From Akkermansia muciniphila (GTDB taxonomy: Bacteria > Verrucomicrobiota > Kiritimatiellia > RFP12 > JAAYNR01), in NCBI GenBank assembly GCA_945870025.1, contig CAMBQN010000020.1:1-47222 (forward strand): a stretch of DNA of 47,222 bases, written 5' to 3'. Every line of letters starts with the position of its first letter. Position 1 is the first letter of the stretch. The notes beneath the pieces are model-generated. The model did not search any database, was not told where the DNA came from, and worked only from the letters and a program-made list of their open reading frames with translations. The translations under genes were made by a program, and so were the position numbers. Shown piece after piece: positions 43,978 through 47,222 of this stretch.

Positions 43978-44744
43978 CCCTTCCGGTAATACCCGCCCGT
44001 GGTGACGGTGCGAAAGCCGAACCGGCTGTAAAACGCCTCCAGCGGCTTGTCCCGCTCGGTGAGCAGGAAGAAGCGTGTCGCGCCGCGCCGCGCTTCTTCC
44101 GCCAACCCCATCTGCAGCAGCGCGCGGCCCAAACCGCGCCCGCGCTCCGAACGGAGCGTGCCGACATTGTAGAGCGCAGTCAGGCCGCCGCACGACACGG
44201 CGGTGAGTAGCGCCTTCGGCACCCCCGATTCACGGATGATCCAGTGGCGGATTTCCATCCACCCGCCCGTTCCCGGCACGTCGTCCGGTATCGGAACCGC
44301 CGCGCCGGGTTCGGGATCCCCCTCCCAGAACGCATCGGCGTAGAGCCGGTTGAAGCTCTCGGCGTCGGCCGCCGTCTCAACCCGCGCGAGCGAGAGGCCG
44401 GGCGTCGGAGGCGCCGGGTCGGCACCGTCGCGCGTCATCCAGCAGTCGGAGCTGAAACGACGCCACGGGGCGGGCAGTGGATGAGACCGGGAGACTCCGT
44501 CGCTGTCGGCGAGATACCAGACCGGTTCGCGACCGCGCGCCACAAATTCGCGGGCGATCCGCGTTTCGTGTCGCAGCGCCAGATCGGCGTCGAGCACGGC
44601 AAACAGATTCCACGTCGGTTCGGACTCGCGGGCGGAGAAGATCCACACGCCCGAACCGTCAGCCGCCCGCGCCGCCTCGTCGATGAACATGCCGCGCTGC
44701 GCCTCGATGTGAAAGGCCAGTAATTCGTGAAACGACGTATTCAT
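43974..44744 (-). CDS. GNAT-family N-acetyltransferase
   Basis: The 256-aa protein has an N-terminal part of about 110 residues ([49 protein letters not shown]) and a C-terminal GNAT fold with the acetyl-CoA pyrophosphate loop ([51 protein letters not shown]). The R-x-x-G-x-G/A loop reads RGRGLGRA. The acceptor substrate is unknown. Its start overlaps the stop of the DUF2156-like gene (ATGA), suggesting the two act in one pathway. Confidence 0.82.
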   Translation of the reverse strand: MNTSFHELLAFHIEAQRGMFIDEAARAADGSGVWIFSARESEPTWNLFAVLDADLALRHETRIAREFVARGREPVWYLADSDGVSRSHPLPAPWRRFSSDCWMTRDGADPAPPTPGLSLARVETAADAESFNRLYADAFWEGDPEPGAAVPIPDDVPGTGGWMEIRHWIIRESGVPKALLTAVSCGGLTALYNVGTLRSERGRGLGRALLQMGLAEEARRGATRFFLLTERDKPLEAFYSRFGFRTVTTGGYYRKG

Positions 44745-45637
44745 GAAAGCAGCGGCTCCAGTCGGTAGCGGGGCAGCATCCGCTCGGGGAGGTAGGAGCG
44801 TTTGGAGCGGCGCAAGCCCGGGACGCCCATGTCCTGTTCAATATTGAGCCAGGCGCAGCGGCCGGCCAGATGGCGAGCCACGGCCACCCGCATCGTTTGC
44901 GCGGCTCCCGGAATGCGCCGGTCGGCCTTTTCGAAATGAACGTTTCCGAGCTCGGGCGTGGTGAAGCTGAAGAGGGAGCAGGCGAGAAGCTCGCCGTCAG
45001 CGGCGGCGAGTGCCAGTCCTTCCAGTCCGAGCGCATCAAAATGGGTGAAGGCGCGCTGCAGGGCGTCGGCTTCGTCGGACAGCATGCCCGCCGGATGCGC
45101 CGAATCGGCTCGCAGGGCGAGAGCCAGCGCCTCCTGCCGATTGGTCGGGGTGATTGGGACGCCACGCCAGCCCGGGACGTGTTCGTCGAAGCGGCGGATG
45201 AGGCGCCGGGTGTTCTGGTGTCCCCGGCCGGCGAGTGCCGCCAGGTCGGCCGTCCGCAGCAGGTAGTCGTCCTCGTCTGCCGTCGTGCTCACCGCGTAAT
45301 GGATGTGTAATGCGTCGGCGTGGCGCGTGACATAGTCCTGCGGCACATCGCCCCACGCCAGCCGCAGGCCGGTGTGGCCGGCCAGATCGGCCCGCACCGC
45401 TTCCAGTTCGGCGGGTTCGAACACCTCGCCGAAGGGGAACAGCAACGTGCTGACGCGGCGGTTGCAGACCACGCGGCGGCCGGCGATCTCCGTGTGGACG
45501 GTGTCATACACCCCGCTCCAGATGAAGAGATTGCAGAAGTTGCACTCACAGCTCCAGCGGCCCTGCACGGCCAGCGCCGCCTCGAACAGGCTGCGCTGAT
45601 CCAGTGACACGGGTTGTAGGGGTGTGGCATTCATCAC
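44741..45637 (-). CDS. DUF2156 / phosphatidylglycerol lysyltransferase-like domain protein
   Basis: The 298-aa soluble protein has a GNAT-like double fold typical of the LPG_synthase_C/DUF2156 group: FCNLFIWSGVYDTVHTEIAGRRVVCNRRVSTLLFPFGE, DEDDYLLRTADLAALAGRGHQNTRRLIRRFDEH, EALALALRADSAHPAGMLSDEADALQRAFTHFDALGLEGLALAAADGELLACSLF, and FEKADRRIPGAAQTMRVAVARHLAGRCAWLNIEQDMGVPGLRRSKRSYLPERML. Members move aminoacyl or acyl groups to lipids or peptides; this one lacks the membrane part of MprF. Coupled to a GNAT gene, it may modify the envelope, but that is inference. Confidence 0.78.
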   Translation of the reverse strand: MMNATPLQPVSLDQRSLFEAALAVQGRWSCECNFCNLFIWSGVYDTVHTEIAGRRVVCNRRVSTLLFPFGEVFEPAELEAVRADLAGHTGLRLAWGDVPQDYVTRHADALHIHYAVSTTADEDDYLLRTADLAALAGRGHQNTRRLIRRFDEHVPGWRGVPITPTNRQEALALALRADSAHPAGMLSDEADALQRAFTHFDALGLEGLALAAADGELLACSLFSFTTPELGNVHFEKADRRIPGAAQTMRVAVARHLAGRCAWLNIEQDMGVPGLRRSKRSYLPERMLPRYRLEPLLS

Positions 45638-45734
45638 AGCTCAGACCGGCTGAAAGCCTGTCATGCTTGGAATGATAGCATAGCCACCCCCTGGCGGGCA
45701 ATTCGCGAATCGAGGATTCGCCGGCCTGGGGCAC

Positions 45735-45939
45735 ATCCCCGTTTCACTGACCTGCGATCGCCCGCCGCTACCGCACCGGTCGGCGCGTGAGCGGGTAGAG
45801 CGGTATCTACGAGACCGCTCACACCGTCTGCGCGGTCCGATACGTCCCGCGCCACCGCTGCCGCGTCGGCCGGGGCGCTAGCCCACGTCACAGGGCTGTC
45901 CACAGGATCACCCGCTTGACAGGTCAGTGAAACGGGGAT
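45735..45939. mobile_element. 205-bp MITE-like element with 20-bp perfect terminal inverted repeats
   Basis: The ends are ATCCCCGTTTCACTGACCTG (45735-45754) and its exact reverse complement (45920-45939). No ORF inside is credible. Bases 45812-45945, from the middle of the element to its right end, reappear inverted at 47027-47160 with about two differences. This implies recent duplication or recombination. No transposase is present. Confidence 0.8.
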
Positions 45940-45963
45940 GCGCCCGCTGGCCTGTAACGGAAC

Positions 45964-46156
45964 GCTCAACATTCAACACACAACAACCAACACCCAACGG
46001 AGACGCTGGCGCGTAGAGTTTGCGCTTGTCGCGGGCTATCTTCTTACTTAGACCGACGAGACGGCGCGGCCATCGTTCTCGTCCTCGTCGTCGTCCTCGT
46101 CGTCGATTTCACGATTCGAGGACGAGGACCGCTTCGCTGAGGACGAGGACGATTAC
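45964..46156. repeat. Second copy of the 36-kb composite repeat, with inverted GAGGAC core
   Basis: AACACCCAACGGAGACGCTGGCGCG (about 45985-46012) matches the 36-kb left end. A different roughly 40-bp stretch follows, and then (46050-46130) the sequence from GACGAGACGG through the GTCCTC hexamers and ATTTCACGATTCG, which is inverted relative to 36430-36510. The interval 45638-46566 contains no gene that I can support. Confidence 0.8.
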
Positions 46157-46223
46157 GATATCTCATAACCACGTTAATGAGCCTCTCATCCCCAGTATTC
46201 GAACCCGACAAGGGACGGGCCTG

Positions 46224-46372
46224 AATGGCGCTAAGTTAAGCGATGCTTCCGATCATAATCCTAATCATAATCGTAATCGTAATCCATTCTCCACCAGGAG
46301 ATTAAGATCAAGATTAGGATTAGGATTAAGATTACGATTAAGATGGCAATATCCCCTTAACTTAGCGCCATT
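46224..46372. mobile_element. 149-bp element with 17-bp terminal inverted repeats and telomere-like hexamer arms
   Basis: AATGGCGCTAAGTTAAG (46224-46240) is matched by its exact inverse at 46356-46372. Between them, degenerate TAATCG/TAATCC units on the left and GATTAG/GATTAA/GATTAC units on the right can pair around a short middle (CATTCTCCACCAGGA), giving a long cruciform. It is non-coding despite open frames. A truncated AATGGCGCTA copy recurs near 47166. Confidence 0.8.
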
Positions 46373-46456
46373 CGGGACGGGCCTTCCGGCTGCGCTGACC
46401 CGACAAGGGATGGGCCTTCCATCCATCCATAGCCTGTCATCCGGCCCCGCGACTCC

Positions 46457-46559
46457 GTTCAACACCATTTTCTCCCGCATGCGGCAAGATTACGCTTGTT
46501 TGCAAACAGTAACCGTCATACACTTGCCGCACGAGGGAAAACAACGCTATTCGTTGGGC
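46457..46559 (+). other. attC-like folded recombination site (candidate)
   Basis: GTTCAAC (46457-46463) fits the inverse core RYYYAAC and GTTGGGC (46553-46559) fits the core GTTRRRY; the two pair throughout if G-T wobble is allowed. Inside, 46468-46488 pairs with 46523-46541 over about 18 positions, with small asymmetric bulges, leaving unpaired spacers next to the core boxes. This is the layout of integron attC sites (usually 57-141 bp; this one is 103). The ORF at 46567 starts 8 bp later, as cassette genes often do. No integrase is in view and no second complete site, so this is a candidate only. Confidence 0.4.
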
Positions 46560-46566
46560 TGAAAAA

Positions 46567-46917
46567 ATGAAGAGACCCGTCAAAGCCTATTTTGCGATAC
46601 TTGCGATCCTCAACCTCATCTTGGCATTCGGGCTTTACTCCTGGGCCAACGTCATGTCGTACACATTTGATCAGTTGCTGGAAGGCAAGTCGCTTCCTCC
46701 CGCTGCACAGCTTACTCTCAGCCACCCGTGGTGGCCCTGTATCTTCGCGGCACTCTTTGCTGCTGCATGGGTTGCTTCCCAAAAAGAAAAGCTCGGCGAA
46801 CGCGCTGAGCTTCATATTGTTGCATCTGGCCTTATTGTCGAGATATCCATGATTTTTTGGAACATGCTGTCCGCGGCCATGCCTTTTGTTCCGATGCAAT
46901 CAAGACTCATACCATGA
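46567..46917 (+). CDS. Small membrane protein of unknown function, possible gene cassette
   Basis: The 116-aa protein has three likely membrane helices (AYFAILAILNLILAFGLYSWANVM, PWWPCIFAALFAAAWVAS, LHIVASGLIVEISMIFWNMLSAAMPFV) linked by short charged loops. No family is recognised. Its base composition is visibly more A/T-rich than the surrounding genes, suggesting transfer. It starts 8 bp after the GTTGGGC box of the attC-like site and is flanked by direct repeats (46428-46480 and 46977-47028), all inside the inverted repeat pair. No ribosome site is obvious (GAAAAAATG), as is common in cassette genes. Confidence 0.6.
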   Translation: MKRPVKAYFAILAILNLILAFGLYSWANVMSYTFDQLLEGKSLPPAAQLTLSHPWWPCIFAALFAAAWVASQKEKLGERAELHIVASGLIVEISMIFWNMLSAAMPFVPMQSRLIP

Positions 46918-46976
46918 TAGTCCGACAAGAGACGGGCCTTCCGTCCTCCCCAAAACCAAACGAGGCATTCAATCCC

Positions 46977-47028
46977 CATAGCCCGTCATCCGGCCCTGCG
47001 GCTCCGTTCAACAACATTTTATCCCGGG
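46977..47028. repeat. Direct repeat downstream of the small membrane-protein gene (copy of 46428-46480)
   Basis: CCATAGCCCGTCATCCGGCC-CTGCGGCTCCGTTCAACA-ACATTTTATCCCGG matches 46428-46480 with a few changes. It includes a second GTTCAAC box (47006-47012), but the other half of an attC-like fold is missing because the inverted 134-bp repeat begins at 47027. A less conserved upstream part (CCGACAAGRGAYGGGCCTTCC) is shared too (about 46400 and 46922). Confidence 0.8.
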
Positions 47029-47160
47029 GCGCATCCCCGTTTCACTGACCTGTCAAGCGGGCGATCCTGTGGACAGCCCTGTGACGTGGGCTAGCGCCCC
47101 GGCCGACGCGGCAGCGGTGGCGCGGGACGTATCGGACCGCGCAGACGGCGTGAGCGGTCT
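47027..47160. repeat. Inverted copy of 45812-45945 (134 bp), truncated MITE
   Basis: The sequence is the reverse complement of 45812-45945 with about two differences. It breaks off where AATGGCGCTA-type sequence begins (about 47166). The rest of the window (47161-47222) holds GGGACGGGCCTGAATGGCGCT, also found at 46212-46232, and no gene. Confidence 0.85.
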
Positions 47161-47222
47161 CGCTGGAATGGCGCTAGGGACGGGCCTGAATGGCGCTTCG
47201 CGCTACGCCGTGGCACGCGATT

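Noticed and set aside
46020-46562. 180-codon plus-strand frame across the repeat island
   Set aside because: It is made of translated hexamer repeats (RSRPRRRPRRR, NPNHNRNRN, RLGLGLRLRLR) and crosses the inverted-repeat element and the attC-like fold.

Overview
The window is high-GC, gene-dense chromosomal DNA. It most resembles a Verrucomicrobiota/Kiritimatiellota-type (PVC) bacterium. The strongest evidence is a complete five-gene cluster (13078-20454) in the order of the Akkermansia Amuc_1102-1101-1100-1099-1098 pilus locus. A secreted thrombospondin-type-3 protein next to an RHS protein, an Rnf subunit, Rex and a GH94 phosphorylase fit a PVC anaerobe or facultative anaerobe. Genus and species cannot be read from the sequence.

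Left edge (1-5662, minus): a partial secreted RHS protein translationally coupled to a secreted calcium-repeat protein. Upstream lies a decayed MmeI-like restriction-modification gene that has lost its N-terminal nuclease/helical part but still carries several in-frame short-repeat insertions. rpsU follows on the plus strand (5929-6129) with a clear terminator.

Housekeeping block (6190-12810, minus): coaE-rho-tig-clpP-clpX-rlu, a compact cytoplasmic run for CoA synthesis, transcription termination, protein folding and regulated proteolysis. A repeat island (12811-13077) separates it from the pilus cluster (secretin, zinc-ribbon/calcium-repeat protein, Amuc_1100-like protein, PilM-PilN-like protein, Amuc_1102-like protein). 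The cluster has a strong promoter facing away from a second strong promoter that serves a secreted FecR-like protein.

Plus-strand run 20695-27561: FecR-like protein, a SurA/PpiD-like membrane foldase, an orphan rnfE, an orphan ABC ATPase coupled to a fused double alpha/beta hydrolase, and a sugar isomerase/epimerase-like protein. The minus-strand run 30700-27540 is a tandem-domain NDK, an aspartate aminotransferase, tRNA-Leu(TAG) and a membrane protein. Rex and a GH94 phosphorylase follow on the plus strand.

From 34 to 46 kb: a secreted HEAT-repeat protein, an EEP-family phosphohydrolase, a possible chorismate-mutase-like protein, a zinc metallopeptidase, recN, a CBM9-like secreted protein, fusA, and a coupled GNAT/DUF2156-like pair.

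The most unusual material is the repeat system. There are inverted arrays of 6-7-mers, perfect palindromes and MITE-like units at about 3.8-5.2, 12.8-13.1, 34.2, 36.2-36.6 and 45.7-47.2 kb. The last island holds a 134-bp inverted repeat pair around about 1.1 kb, a 149-bp element with 17-bp terminal inverted repeats, and an attC-like folded site 8 bp before an AT-richer orphan membrane-protein ORF. It looks like a mobile or cassette-type region with no recombinase in view.
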